In this document: piece after piece, positions 41,951-52,439 of the stretch
Numbering within the stretch: position 1 is the stretch's first letter
Layout: every line of letters begins with the position of its first letter
NCBI RefSeq assembly: GCF_001579805.1
Contig: NZ_CP014546.1
Location: 3,100,001 to 3,164,000 of the forward strand
Direction: 5' to 3'
Source of the DNA: Pseudomonas azotoformans
GTDB taxonomy: Bacteria > Pseudomonadota > Gammaproteobacteria > Pseudomonadales > Pseudomonadaceae
Length of the DNA stretch: 64,000 nt
The notes under the pieces: model-generated
The model's input: only the letters and a program-made list of their open reading frames with translations
Databases searched by the model: none
What the model was told of the DNA's origin: nothing
Position numbers and translations under genes: made by a program

Positions 41951-42238
41951 TCAACCGGCCAATGCGTTCAGCACATGCACCGGGTCATTGTGGATCGCCT
42001 TCAGCAACGCCTTAGCTGGCCCCGTTGGGTCTCGGCGACCTTGCTCCCAGTTACGCAGCGTACCCAGTTGAACATCAATCAACGCTGCGAATTTAGCTTG
42101 GGTCAGCCCAGTCGCCTTACGAATTTCTTTGACCCGCATTGCGTCAACGTGAAACTCGCGGGAAGGCTCACGCTCACCGCGCAGTATCTCGTTCATTTCC
42201 TCAACGCTTTCCATCAGTTCATCAAAAAATTTGCTCAT
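41951..42238 (-). CDS. NadS/HigA-type helix-turn-helix antitoxin
   Basis: 95 residues. The C-terminal half is a Cro/C1-type HTH (VKEIRKATGLTQAKFAALID then VQLGTLRNWEQGRRDPTGPA) preceded by an acidic N-terminal helix. The M-x-x-F-F-D-E-L-M-E-S-V-x-E-M start is typical of NadS antitoxins paired with RelE-type toxins. It lies 2 bp after the toxin stop and should repress the operon. Confidence 0.9.
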   Translation of the reverse strand: MSKFFDELMESVEEMNEILRGEREPSREFHVDAMRVKEIRKATGLTQAKFAALIDVQLGTLRNWEQGRRDPTGPAKALLKAIHNDPVHVLNALAG

Positions 42239-42240
42239 GG

Positions 42241-42555
42241 TTATCTCCAGTGTTCGATTGCAACCTTCAACGATTTACGCTCGTCAGCGGTAAGGTCTTG
42301 CTGTTCATTCTTAGGGTAGATCATCAAAAAAACGATCTTTGATGCCGAGACAAAGTGGTAGTAAATCACCCGCGCTCCACCTCGTTTGCCGTGGCCCTTG
42401 GCCGCAATCCGAATCTTGCGCACTCCGCCTGTGCCTTCAATTACATCACCGGCTGATGGATTCACGATCAGCACATTTTGAAACGCCATATAGGCATCGT
42501 CGTCGATCAGTTCTTTGACACGATGGGTGAAACCTGAAGTCTCGATGAAAATCAT
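42241..42555 (-). CDS. RelE/HigB-type toxin of the NadS pair
   Basis: 104 residues: F-I-E-T-S-G-F-T-H-R-V-K-E-L-I-D-D-D at the start, the core G-G-V-R-K-I-R-I-A-A-K-G-H-G-K-R-G-G-A-R-V-I-Y-Y and the end F-L-M-I-Y-P-K-N-E-Q-Q-D-L. This is the RelE-superfamily toxin group that goes with NadS-type antitoxins; the product cuts mRNA on the ribosome. Intact, toxin first. It lies in the decayed tRNA-Ser island and may have been kept by addiction. Confidence 0.9.
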   Translation of the reverse strand: MIFIETSGFTHRVKELIDDDAYMAFQNVLIVNPSAGDVIEGTGGVRKIRIAAKGHGKRGGARVIYYHFVSASKIVFLMIYPKNEQQDLTADERKSLKVAIEHWR

Positions 42556-42639
42556 AGCTAATGTACGCCATTGGCTTAGTTTTCGGCAATGCTAATCCCG
42601 TATACGTCAGCGTGCATCCGATGAGTTGTAACTGGTTTT

Positions 42640-42964
42640 TAACGAGTCTTGATGTATCGGAGGGCTGTCGATATGCCATCCAGTAAAGACCCCACCGCTT
42701 GGGCCGTTGGGCGTCCCTCAGGGCGCACGTGACGTGTTCCAATTGCTATCCCAAGCTGGGTGGGTGAGCCCGTCCTTGTTGACCAACCTGAAGAATATGG
42801 TCGGTTTTCGTAATATCGCCGTTCATGAGTATCAAACCCTTCAATTGCCGATCACCGTTGCGATCATCACTCAGCATCTAGGGGGGGTTCTGGCGTTTAG
42901 CTCATTTATTCTGACTAAGGATGCAAGTCAGTCAGGTGCCACCCCAGACACTCATCCCCATTAA
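42640..42964 (+). pseudogene. hepT (DUF86) toxin gene, 5' part lost or frameshifted
   Basis: Residues from about 42707 read L-G-V-P-Q-G-A-R-D-V-F-Q-L-L-S-Q-A-G-W-V then MVGFRNIAVHEYQTLQLPI, the C-terminal two thirds of a HepT/DUF86 HEPN toxin, including the R-x4-H active motif (R-N-I-A-V-H). The expected N-terminal helix appears only as broken pieces in another frame (R-A-V-D-M near 42667) with stops between, and no start codon or ribosome site is convincing. The partner nucleotidyltransferase MntA is absent. Dead remnant. Confidence 0.75.
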
Positions 42965-42967
42965 ACG

Positions 42968-43004
42968 AAAAAGCCTGCTGAGCTCAACACTCAGCAGGCT
43001 TTTT
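42968..43004. terminator. Bidirectional terminator
   Basis: A 15-bp perfect stem, AAAAAGCCTGCTGAG (42968-42982) with its complement (42990-43004), and a 7-nt loop. It lies between the hepT remnant and the convergent MFS gene and marks the right edge of the island debris. Confidence 0.9.
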
Positions 43005-43021
43005 AGTCAGTACTTGTCTGG

Positions 43022-44248
43022 TCAGGCAGCTTGCGCCGCCAAGCTATTGCTGACATTGCGCCCCAGCACCAGCACCGTCACAAAACCCACGCCCACCAAC
43101 GCCGTCGCCAGGCTCAACAGCACCGAAGTGCCCATCTGATCAACGATCCGCCCGCCAAAGAACGACCCCAGCGCAATGATCACCTGGAACAGCGCTACAA
43201 ACAGTGGCATACCACGCTCCACATCCTTGGGCGCTACCACAAACATCCAGATGCTGGCGCAGGCCGGGAAGGCGCCGAAGGCGAAGCCCCAGAGCGCGAT
43301 CAGCATGGCGGCGCCGGTCAGGCCGGTGGCGAAGTAGGGGAACAGGGCGGTGCTGGTGCCGATCATCAGCGCGACCAGCAGCAGGGTGTAGCGCACGCTG
43401 CGGTTGGCGGCGAAACCGGCAAAAATGTTACCCGCCACACCGGCTATGCCAAACATCAGCAGCAGTGAGCCGATGGTCGGGCCATCGAAGCCGGAGCTGT
43501 TCTTGAAGAAGGGTGCGACGTAGGTGTACGCGGCAAAGTGCGCCAGGCCGATCAGCAGTACCGCGATCAAGCCGACCCGAGCCCGTGGGTTGATGAACAA
43601 GGCTGGCAGGTCGCTGACAAGAATGGCTTTTTCCGGCTTGAGCAATGGCAGCAGGAGGACCTGAGCCAACAGCACCGGCAGGCCCACCAGCGCGGTGACC
43701 AGGAAGGTCATGCGCCAGCCCATCAGGCCGCTGAGCCAGGTGCCGACCGGTACGCCGAGTACGGTGGCGAGGGTTACCCCCATCATGATGATCGAAGTGG
43801 CCTTCGCGACGTCCACGCCTTTGGGCGCCAGGCGGCCGCTGAGGGCGATGGCCGTGGCCCAGAAACCGCCGATGCTGATGCCCAGCAATACGCGCCCGAA
43901 CAACAGCAAGCTGAAGTCGCTGGCGAAGGCCACGACCATGTTGGCGATGATCATGATCAGCGTCAGGCCGATCAGCAGGTAACGGCGGTCCATGGCGCCA
44001 ATGATCACTGACAGCAAAGGTGCCGCGAGCGCAGCCATGATGCCGGGCAGGGTGACCATCAGGCCGGCGTGGCCGGCACTGATACCCAGGTCTGCGGCAA
44101 CGTCGTTGAGAACGCCCACGGGTAGGAATTCGCTGGTCACCAGGGCAAAAGCGCCCACGGCGACCGAGAGGATCGCCAGCCACTGCTGTTTGACGCTTTG
44201 TTGATTATGTTCGGGGAGGCCGCGAGGGGACTGGCTGGCACTTGGCAT
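43022..44248 (-). CDS. MFS efflux transporter, AraJ/NepI-like (DHA1)
   Basis: 408 residues with 12 membrane segments. The opening helix F-A-L-V-T-S-E-F-L-P-V-G-V-L (the T-x-E-x-x-P-x-G pattern) and G-x-x-x-G-G-F-W-A-T near residue 130 are those of the sugar or purine efflux group (AraJ, SotB, NepI) of the DHA1 family. The substrate is not readable. It is a single gene; the 282-bp gap on its upstream side holds divergent promoters and no other gene. Confidence 0.83.
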   Translation of the reverse strand: MPSASQSPRGLPEHNQQSVKQQWLAILSVAVGAFALVTSEFLPVGVLNDVAADLGISAGHAGLMVTLPGIMAALAAPLLSVIIGAMDRRYLLIGLTLIMIIANMVVAFASDFSLLLFGRVLLGISIGGFWATAIALSGRLAPKGVDVAKATSIIMMGVTLATVLGVPVGTWLSGLMGWRMTFLVTALVGLPVLLAQVLLLPLLKPEKAILVSDLPALFINPRARVGLIAVLLIGLAHFAAYTYVAPFFKNSSGFDGPTIGSLLLMFGIAGVAGNIFAGFAANRSVRYTLLLVALMIGTSTALFPYFATGLTGAAMLIALWGFAFGAFPACASIWMFVVAPKDVERGMPLFVALFQVIIALGSFFGGRIVDQMGTSVLLSLATALVGVGFVTVLVLGRNVSNSLAAQAA

Positions 44249-44530
44249 GGTGTTGGGTTCCAGGGTGAACGTCGCCCGAAGTGAGGCGAGGGGGAGGGAA
44301 AGTGGAGGCGATTATAGGAATCAGTGCTGGAAATCGGGCAGGCGCTCGTTTCGATAGTAATCATCAGTGCTATCGATGCGACGCTCTAGCACGCACTACG
44401 TGACCCATGCACCTTTCAGGCGGACTTCTCAAACATTGCCTACAGGCAGTGCATTGCGATGCCACCGGCGACTGATTAGTGTGTGGTTGCGCACACGATC
44501 AGGCGCTTCCCACTGCAAAGGAGTTGCAGC

Positions 44531-44779
44531 ATGAGCAAAAACACCAAGAAAACCTCGGGCAAGATCGCGACATTGGCAGCGGATACGCTCAACAGCCCAA
44601 CCTCATCAGTCATTGCCAGAAGTCTTGCCGCTTCAGCGCTAGCCCAGAAAGGCACCGACAAGCAGACCAGCGCAGAGATGGAGGAGACGGCTGGCAAGGT
44701 GCTGGGCAGCGATAAATACAACGAAGACACGAAGGCGCTTGCGGCGTCGGTGCTTTCTCAGGCCAATAAAGCGCGTTGA
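44531..44779 (+). CDS. Small Lys/Ala-rich conserved protein
   Basis: 82 residues from the ATG at 44531, with AAAGGAG eight bases upstream; an in-frame GTG at 44483 is rejected. The sequence (MSKNTKKTSGKIATLAADTL, then SSVIARSLAASALAQKGTDK and ALAASVLSQANKAR) is Ala/Ser/Lys-rich, helical and without a signal peptide. Similar short proteins with repeated S-x-x-A-S-x-L-A are common in proteobacteria with no assigned function; it resembles a tandem of two short repeats. A hairpin follows at 44811. Confidence 0.75.
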   Translation: MSKNTKKTSGKIATLAADTLNSPTSSVIARSLAASALAQKGTDKQTSAEMEETAGKVLGSDKYNEDTKALAASVLSQANKAR

Positions 44780-44810
44780 CGCTGAGTCACTTCGATTAGG
44801 TCGGGAAAGT

Positions 44811-44835
44811 CCCCGTGGTCTCATCGACCACGGGG
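44811..44835. terminator. GC-rich hairpin between convergent genes
   Basis: CCCCGTGGTC (44811-44820) pairs with GACCACGGGG (44826-44835) over a 5-nt loop. No T run follows, so termination would be weak or factor-dependent. It lies between the small-protein gene and the convergent LysR gene. Confidence 0.6.
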
Positions 44836-44846
44836 GCCAGGTTCGC

Positions 44847-45785
44847 TCATCGCGCGAGTTTTTCAGAAAGACTGTCGATAAATACCGTTTCCGCCCGGCT
44901 CATCTTCTGTTCCCGGTTCCACAGCAGATGGATGTCCACGTCCGTAATGCCCTCGTCCGGCGGTAGCCGCCACAGCAGTCCATTCTTCACATCGTCCGCC
45001 ACCACATGGATCGGCAGGCAGCCAAGACCAAAGCCGGCGATCACCAGACGCCGCACTTCTTCCAGGCTTGAGGACGACGCCACAATCCGCCCGCTGAACC
45101 CCTGCTGGTCGCGGAAAATCGTCAATGGCGAGAGCATTCCGCCGATCTGGTCACTGGTGAAGCTCACGAAGTTCTCCGACTGCAGATCGCCCTCCGCCAA
45201 ACCACTGCGCCCGAACAGCGGATGATGGCGGCCACAAAAAAACGCATAGCGCTGGCGCAGGAACAGGTGCTGTTCCAAGCGGGGCTGCGGTCGGCGGTTA
45301 AGACTCAGCCCGAGGGTCGCGGTTTTTTCCAAGAGTGCGGCGACGATGTCCGAGCTGCGCATCACCTCGACTTCCAGGTCGACCCGAGGATGCTCACGAT
45401 GAAAATCCGCCAGGAATTCATCGAAGGTGTCCGAGTTGATCCGGCTGATCATCAGCAAGCGCACTTTGCCGATCACTTCATCACCGGGCTTTTGCAGGGC
45501 ATTGCTCATCTGCGACACCTGGCCGTACATCTCGCCGGCGATGGCGAAGATCTGCTCGCCGGCCTCGGTCAACACAAAGCGCGGACCACGGCGGACGATG
45601 AGTTGGCAATCGAGCTGTTCTTCTAGGCGCTTGAGCGCCTGACTGATCGCCGGCTGGGTCAGGTGTAGGCGGGCGGCCGCGCGGCTGATGCTCAGCTCCT
45701 GGCCAATCACACGGAAGGTGCGCAGCAGATTCCAGTCCAGGCGGTCGTTGAGCAAGGGGTGAATGTCGCGGCGGGCTTCGGGCAT
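44847..45785 (-). CDS. LysR-family transcriptional regulator
   Basis: 312 residues from the ATG at 45785. Longer in-frame starts would enter the AT-rich promoter and are rejected. N-terminal HTH (DWNLLRTFRVIGQELSISRA then RLHLTQPAISQALKRLEEQL), effector-binding domain from about 105. Divergent from the MHS symporter-amidohydrolase operon at 45944, which it probably controls. Inducer unknown. Confidence 0.9.
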   Translation of the reverse strand: MPEARRDIHPLLNDRLDWNLLRTFRVIGQELSISRAAARLHLTQPAISQALKRLEEQLDCQLIVRRGPRFVLTEAGEQIFAIAGEMYGQVSQMSNALQKPGDEVIGKVRLLMISRINSDTFDEFLADFHREHPRVDLEVEVMRSSDIVAALLEKTATLGLSLNRRPQPRLEQHLFLRQRYAFFCGRHHPLFGRSGLAEGDLQSENFVSFTSDQIGGMLSPLTIFRDQQGFSGRIVASSSSLEEVRRLVIAGFGLGCLPIHVVADDVKNGLLWRLPPDEGITDVDIHLLWNREQKMSRAETVFIDSLSEKLAR

Positions 45786-45808
45786 GGCGCAGCTCGATAA
45801 TAAGCAGG

Positions 45809-45830
45809 ATTTATAATTGGAATAATAAAT
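45809..45830. promoter_or_regulatory. AT-rich inverted repeat between LysR gene and its operon
   Basis: ATTTAT (45809-45814), 10-bp spacer, ATAAAT (45825-45830). It lies 24-45 bp upstream of the LysR start and about 115 bp from the symporter start, where LysR regulators bind. The surrounding 60 bp are AT-rich, unlike the genes. Confidence 0.4.
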
Positions 45831-45943
45831 AGAAAATTGACTAATCATAGCCCCAAGACGATAAATCACCCTCAACAAGCGCCATCAGAGCGCATGCGTT
45901 CGACCTTTCTCCTGCCAAAAAAATAACCAAAGGAGCCAGCCCC

Positions 45944-47263
45944 ATGAAGCCTTCCGCTTCGCCCCAGCCTCGCCGTGCTGCGGCCGCCGCTTTTATCGGC
46001 ACCATGATCGAGTGGTACGACTTTTACATCTATGCCACCGCCGCGGCGCTGGTGTTTGGCCAACTGTTTTTTCCCTCCGAAGACAAACTCTTCAGCACCA
46101 TGGCGGCGTTCGGTACCTTTGCCGTGGGTTTCTTCGCGCGGCCGCTGGGCGGCATTGTGTTCGGGCACATCGGTGACCGGATCGGCCGCAAGAAATCCTT
46201 GGTGATTACCCTGGTGATGATGGGTGTGGTCACCGTGTGCATCGGCCTGCTGCCGACCTATGCGCAGATCGGTGCGGCTGCGCCGGTGTTGCTGATCCTG
46301 CTGCGTGTGGTGCAGGGTATTGCCGTTGGCGGCGAGTGGGGCGGGGCGGTGTTGATGGCGGGCGAGCATGCGCCGAAAGGCCGCCGCAACTTCTTTGCTT
46401 CCTTCGCGCAATTGGGCAGCCCGGCTGGGCTGATCCTGTCGCTGCTCGCGTTCAGTGCGGTCACCCGTCTGCCGGAAGACGCGTTAATGAGTTGGGGCTG
46501 GCGCTTGCCGTTCCTGGCCAGCGCGTTGCTGTTGGTGGTTGGCCTGGCGATTCGTCTGGGCGTGAATGAGTCGCCGGAATTTCTTGAAGACAAAGCCTTG
46601 GCGGAAAAAGCGCGGGCGATCAAGAAAGACCAGGCCCCAGTCATTGAAGTGCTGCGAACAGCCTGGCGTCCGCTGCTGCTGTGTATCGGTGCCAACACGT
46701 TGGGCATTGCCGGTGTGTATTTCACCAACACCTTCATGATTGCCTACAGCACTCAGCAATTGGGCCTACCGCGTTCGTTGATTCTGGAGTGCCTGTTCTT
46801 CGTCGCCATCATCCAGTTCTGCGTCCAGCCACTGGCCGCCTGGGTCGCGGAGAAGGTCGGTGCCACGCGTTTCCTGTGCGCAATGACGGTGCTGGCCATG
46901 GCTTCGCCTTATCCCATGTTCGTGCTGGTCAGCAGCGGCCAGGCGCCCTTGATCATCCTCGGCATCGCCTTGGCGGTGGTGTGCATGGCCTCGTTTTATG
47001 CCGTGATCGCCGGCTTCGTCAGCGGCCTGTTTGAAACCCGTGTGCGCTACACCGCGATCTCCCTGGCCTACCAGGTTTGCGGCGCGCTGGCGGGAGGTCT
47101 TACGCCGTTGATCGGCACCTGGCTGGCCCACGAATACCAAGGCCAATGGTGGCCGATGGCAGTGTTTTACAGCTTGATCGCGGCGGTCTCGCTGGTGTGT
47201 GTGCTGGCATTGTCGCGCCGGCATGCCACCGCCCACCGTCATGAAATGGCCCATAGCGTTTGA
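45944..47263 (+). CDS. MFS metabolite:H+ symporter (MHS family)
   Basis: 439 residues, 12 membrane segments. The start F-I-G-T-M-I-E-W-Y-D-F-Y-I-Y and the loop 2-3 G-D-R-I-G-R-K are the MHS signature (as in KgtP, ShiA, ProP). R-V-V-Q-G-I-A-V-G-G-E-W-G-G near residue 123 is also conserved. Imports an organic acid or osmolyte with protons; the amidohydrolases downstream suggest an N-acylated or carbamoylated compound. AAAGGAG lies nine bases before the ATG. First gene of a three-gene operon. Confidence 0.88.
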   Translation: MKPSASPQPRRAAAAAFIGTMIEWYDFYIYATAAALVFGQLFFPSEDKLFSTMAAFGTFAVGFFARPLGGIVFGHIGDRIGRKKSLVITLVMMGVVTVCIGLLPTYAQIGAAAPVLLILLRVVQGIAVGGEWGGAVLMAGEHAPKGRRNFFASFAQLGSPAGLILSLLAFSAVTRLPEDALMSWGWRLPFLASALLLVVGLAIRLGVNESPEFLEDKALAEKARAIKKDQAPVIEVLRTAWRPLLLCIGANTLGIAGVYFTNTFMIAYSTQQLGLPRSLILECLFFVAIIQFCVQPLAAWVAEKVGATRFLCAMTVLAMASPYPMFVLVSSGQAPLIILGIALAVVCMASFYAVIAGFVSGLFETRVRYTAISLAYQVCGALAGGLTPLIGTWLAHEYQGQWWPMAVFYSLIAAVSLVCVLALSRRHATAHRHEMAHSV

Positions 47264-47276
47264 TGGAGTTTGTGTA

Positions 47277-48506
47277 ATGTTGAAGATCAATGGCGAGCGC
47301 CTGTGGGCCAGCCTGATGGCCATGGCCGAGATTGGCGCCACGGCACGCGGCGGCAGTTGCCGCCTGGCTTTGAGCGCCGAAGACAAAGCCGGTCGCGAAC
47401 TGTTCAGCCACTGGTGCACGGCCGCCGGGCTGACCCTGAGCGTGGATGCCATCGGCAATCTGTTCGCCCGTCGTGCCGGAACGGACAAGGATGCGGCGCC
47501 TGTGATGATGGGCAGCCACCTCGACACCCAGCCCGAAGGTGGGCGTTTCGACGGTGTCTACGGTGTATTGGCGGGTCTGGAGGTGATCCGTAGCCTTGAC
47601 GATCATGGGATCCAGACACGCAAGCCACTGGAAATCGCGGTATGGACCAACGAGGAGGGCGCCCGCTTTACGCCAGCCATGCTCGGTTCGGCGGTATTCA
47701 CCGGCACCTTGGCACTGGACAAGGCCCTGGGCACCGCCGATGTCGATGGCATCTGTGTGGCCGAGGCTTTGCGTGCTACTGGCTACAACGGTTCACGCCC
47801 CTTGGGCGGTGCGGTGGATGCGTATTTCGAAGCGCATATCGAGCAGGGCCCGATTCTTGAGGACAACGCCAAGAGCATCGGTGTGGTCACCGGCGGGCAG
47901 GCCATTCGTTGGCTGGATGTGCGCGTCGAAGGCATGGCTGCCCACGCTGGCACTACGCCGATGCCGCTGCGTAAAGACGCCTTGTATGGCGCCGCACAGA
48001 TGATCCAGGCGCTGGAAACGCTGGCGGCGGATTTTGCCCCTGAAGGCCTGACCACCGTGGGTGAATTGAGCATCGCCAAATCGTCGCGCAACACCATCCC
48101 AGGCCTGCTGAATTTCACCGTCGACTTGCGTCATCACCGCGACGGCGATATCGATGCCATGGAACAGCAGGTACGCCAGCAATTGCAGGCCATCGCCGAG
48201 CAACGCGGATTGTCCGTGACCGTCAGCCCACACTGGATCAGCCCGGCTACACCTTTCGACGCCGATTGCGTCGCCTGCGTGCAAACCGCTGTGGATGCCC
48301 TGGGTTATAGCCAACAACGCATCGTCAGCGGCGCCGGCCACGACGCCATCCACCTGGCGCGCTATTGCCCGACAGCGATGATCTTCATCCCTTGCGTCGG
48401 CGGCCTCAGTCACAACGAAGCCGAAGACGTGTTGCCCGAGGACGTGCGCCAGGGCACCGACGTATTGCTCAATGCCGTGTTGAAACGCGCCGGCCAGGTT
48501 CAGTAA
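47277..48506 (+). CDS. M20-type Zn amidohydrolase (N-carbamoyl-L-amino-acid hydrolase family)
   Basis: 409 residues from the ATG at 47277. Peptidase M20 fold with two metals; ligands visible at His81 and Asp92 (G-S-H-L-D-T-Q-P-E-G-G-R-F-D-G), Glu126-Glu127 (W-T-N-E-E-G-A-R-F) and His187 (E-A-H-I-E-Q-G-P). F-D-G-V-Y-G-V-L-A-G and N-E-E-G are the signatures of L-carbamoylase, ureidoglycolate or allantoate amidohydrolases and beta-ureidopropionase. Which amide it cuts is unknown. 13 bp after the symporter gene. Confidence 0.87.
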   Translation: MLKINGERLWASLMAMAEIGATARGGSCRLALSAEDKAGRELFSHWCTAAGLTLSVDAIGNLFARRAGTDKDAAPVMMGSHLDTQPEGGRFDGVYGVLAGLEVIRSLDDHGIQTRKPLEIAVWTNEEGARFTPAMLGSAVFTGTLALDKALGTADVDGICVAEALRATGYNGSRPLGGAVDAYFEAHIEQGPILEDNAKSIGVVTGGQAIRWLDVRVEGMAAHAGTTPMPLRKDALYGAAQMIQALETLAADFAPEGLTTVGELSIAKSSRNTIPGLLNFTVDLRHHRDGDIDAMEQQVRQQLQAIAEQRGLSVTVSPHWISPATPFDADCVACVQTAVDALGYSQQRIVSGAGHDAIHLARYCPTAMIFIPCVGGLSHNEAEDVLPEDVRQGTDVLLNAVLKRAGQVQ

Positions 48507-48518
48507 GGAGATTTCTTC

Positions 48519-49541
48519 ATGCGTACGTTTTTTCATCCCGAACAACTTTTGCATCATCCGCGCAGCTACTACTCCCGTGGTCAGATGCGTACGCCGCAGG
48601 AGGTTCCCGAGCGTGCCCGTAACCTGCTGTTAGCCGCGCAAACCTTGGGTTTCGACATCCTGCAGCCGCAGGACTACGGCCTCGATCCATTGCTGGCCGT
48701 ACACGGTGCGCCCTACCTGGCTTTCCTGCAGGAAGCCCACCAACGCTGGAAGGAAATCCCCGAAGATTGGGGCGACGAAGTCATGTCCAATATCTTCGTG
48801 CGCGAACCCAACGCCCTGCGCGGCATCCTTGCCCAAGCCGCGCGTTACCTCGCAGATGGCAGTTGCCCGATCGGCGAACTGACCTGGCGCTCGGCCTATT
48901 GGTCGGCCCAGAGCGCCGTGGCTGCCGCCCAGGACATTCTTGATGGCGCACCGGCCGCCTACGCCCTCTGTCGTCCACCGGGCCACCATGCGCGTTACGA
49001 TGCGGCGGGAGGATTCTGTTACATCAACAACGCTGCGGTAGCTGCCCAGGCATTGCGTGAAGGTTTCCAGCGCGTCGCCGTACTCGATACCGACATGCAC
49101 CACGGCCAAGGTATCCAGGAGATTTTCTACGAGCGTGACGACGTGCTTTACGTCTCGATTCACGGTGACCCCACCAACTTCTACCCTGGCGTTGCCGGCT
49201 TCGCCGAAGAGCGCGGTAGCGCAGCAGGTGAAGGCTTTAATCTCAACCTGCCAATGCCCCACGGTGCCAGCGAGGCGGTGTTCTTCGAAAAACTGGAACT
49301 GGCCTTGGCGGCGGTGAAAAACTTCTCGGCAGATGTGCTGGTGCTGTCACTGGGTTTCGATATCTACGAGCTGGACCCGCAGAGCAAAGTCGCCGTTACA
49401 CGGGAGGGTTTCGCGCGGTTGGGTGAGTGCATTCGCGGGTTGGGATTGCCGTGCGTGATCGTGCAGGAGGGCGGCTATCACCTGGAGACGTTGGATAGCA
49501 ATGCGCGGGCGTTTTTTAATGGTCCGCAGGTTTGGGTGTGA
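48519..49541 (+). CDS. Histone-deacetylase-like amidohydrolase (acetylpolyamine amidohydrolase group)
   Basis: 340 residues. Class II HDAC fold: R-P-P-G-H-H-A with His156-His157, zinc ligands Asp192 and His194 in L-D-T-D-M-H-H-G-Q-G, and the later L-S-L-G-F-D-I-Y-E-L-D-P third-ligand loop. Bacterial members deacetylate acetylpolyamines (AphA/AphB in P. aeruginosa) or other N-acetyl amines. The length and the Y-x-R-G-Q-M-R-T-P start fit the AphA/B type. 12 bp after the hydrolase; the operon looks catabolic for an N-acylated amine. Confidence 0.88.
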   Translation: MRTFFHPEQLLHHPRSYYSRGQMRTPQEVPERARNLLLAAQTLGFDILQPQDYGLDPLLAVHGAPYLAFLQEAHQRWKEIPEDWGDEVMSNIFVREPNALRGILAQAARYLADGSCPIGELTWRSAYWSAQSAVAAAQDILDGAPAAYALCRPPGHHARYDAAGGFCYINNAAVAAQALREGFQRVAVLDTDMHHGQGIQEIFYERDDVLYVSIHGDPTNFYPGVAGFAEERGSAAGEGFNLNLPMPHGASEAVFFEKLELALAAVKNFSADVLVLSLGFDIYELDPQSKVAVTREGFARLGECIRGLGLPCVIVQEGGYHLETLDSNARAFFNGPQVWV

Positions 49542-50403
49542 GTGTATCGGGCACCAGCTCCAATATCCGGTCTCTGCCGCCTTCCGCCAGCAGGTAAGTC
49601 CCTCGTCCTGTCGGGACAATCGACTGTGGTGCTTTCAAGAACGAGAGAATGGTTTGCTGGCGCCCCTGTTTATCAATCAACAGCAGGCGTGCCCGATGGG
49701 TGGCGTCTTCGTTGACCCATAACCCGCGCTCATCGCACATCAGGAACGTGGGTTGGTTCAGGTTGGCCAGCACCACCGGGTCGCTGCCATCATCGGTCAG
49801 CTCACGTACCACACCTTTTTGCTTTTCGTTGTAGAGCAGGCGCCCATCTGTGCAGCGCACGATGGATTCGCCTTCCTGCACTTGGTCGCGCAACACGGTC
49901 AGGGCGCCGTCGCTCCAGCGATAACGCAGCAGGCGCCCGGTGGGTTTGCGGTCTTCGATGGCGTAGAGATCGTCGCCGTCATCCCACAAGCCTTGTACGC
50001 TTTCGCCTGTGAACAGTTCGGTGACGACGCCGTCCTTGAAGAAGCTGACGGGCAAATCGGCAGACTCCTGGCTGAACACCCAACCGCCACGGGTCGGGAC
50101 GATACCATCCGGTTTGGACAGGTTGGTCACCACCCCTTCACGGGTGCCGTCGGGGTGGATTCGCACGATGCTGCCTTTGCCCTTGTCGAGTTCCTGGCTG
50201 ACCATCAACGAGCCGTCCGCCATGGGCATCAGCGAGGCGGCCTTGGGCACGTCACGGTGTATGACTCGCACGTTCCAACCCTTGGCGGCACTGACGGGGT
50301 AGTAACTTTGCCAGGCAAAAAAGCCCAGGGTGGCGACGCACAGTAGGCCTGCTGCACGCACGCCATACCGGAGTGCAGAGTGTTTTTTTGCGGAGTGAGT
50401 CAT
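49516..50403 (-). CDS. Membrane-anchored beta-propeller protein (SMP-30/strictosidine-synthase-like)
   Basis: 295 residues. An uncleaved N-terminal anchor (about 12-32, YGVRAAGLLCVATLGFFAW) is followed by repeated blade motifs: K-P-D-G-I-V-P-T-R-G-G-W-V-F, L-W-D-D-G-D-D-L-Y-A-I-E-D, G-L-W-V-N-E-D. The fold resembles SMP-30/NHL propellers, but catalytic metal ligands are not clear. Function unknown. Overlaps the 3' end of the deacetylase gene by 26 bp, convergent. Confidence 0.7.
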   Translation of the reverse strand: MTHSAKKHSALRYGVRAAGLLCVATLGFFAWQSYYPVSAAKGWNVRVIHRDVPKAASLMPMADGSLMVSQELDKGKGSIVRIHPDGTREGVVTNLSKPDGIVPTRGGWVFSQESADLPVSFFKDGVVTELFTGESVQGLWDDGDDLYAIEDRKPTGRLLRYRWSDGALTVLRDQVQEGESIVRCTDGRLLYNEKQKGVVRELTDDGSDPVVLANLNQPTFLMCDERGLWVNEDATHRARLLLIDKQGRQQTILSFLKAPQSIVPTGRGTYLLAEGGRDRILELVPDTLTPKPADH

Positions 50404-50507
50404 CGATGATTGCCAGCAGTCAGTCGCGGGGGAGAGAGCCGATCACCCTACCAAGCTTAACGATGAACTTCACCCACGTTGAACCCGGTGTCCCCTTTTA
50501 ACGGTGC

Positions 50508-52428
<1,921 letters not shown>

Positions 52429-52439
<11 letters not shown>

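Noticed and set aside
44483..44530. Upstream start for the small Lys/Ala-rich protein
   Set aside because: The ATG at 44531 has AAAGGAG at good distance, and the extension has none.
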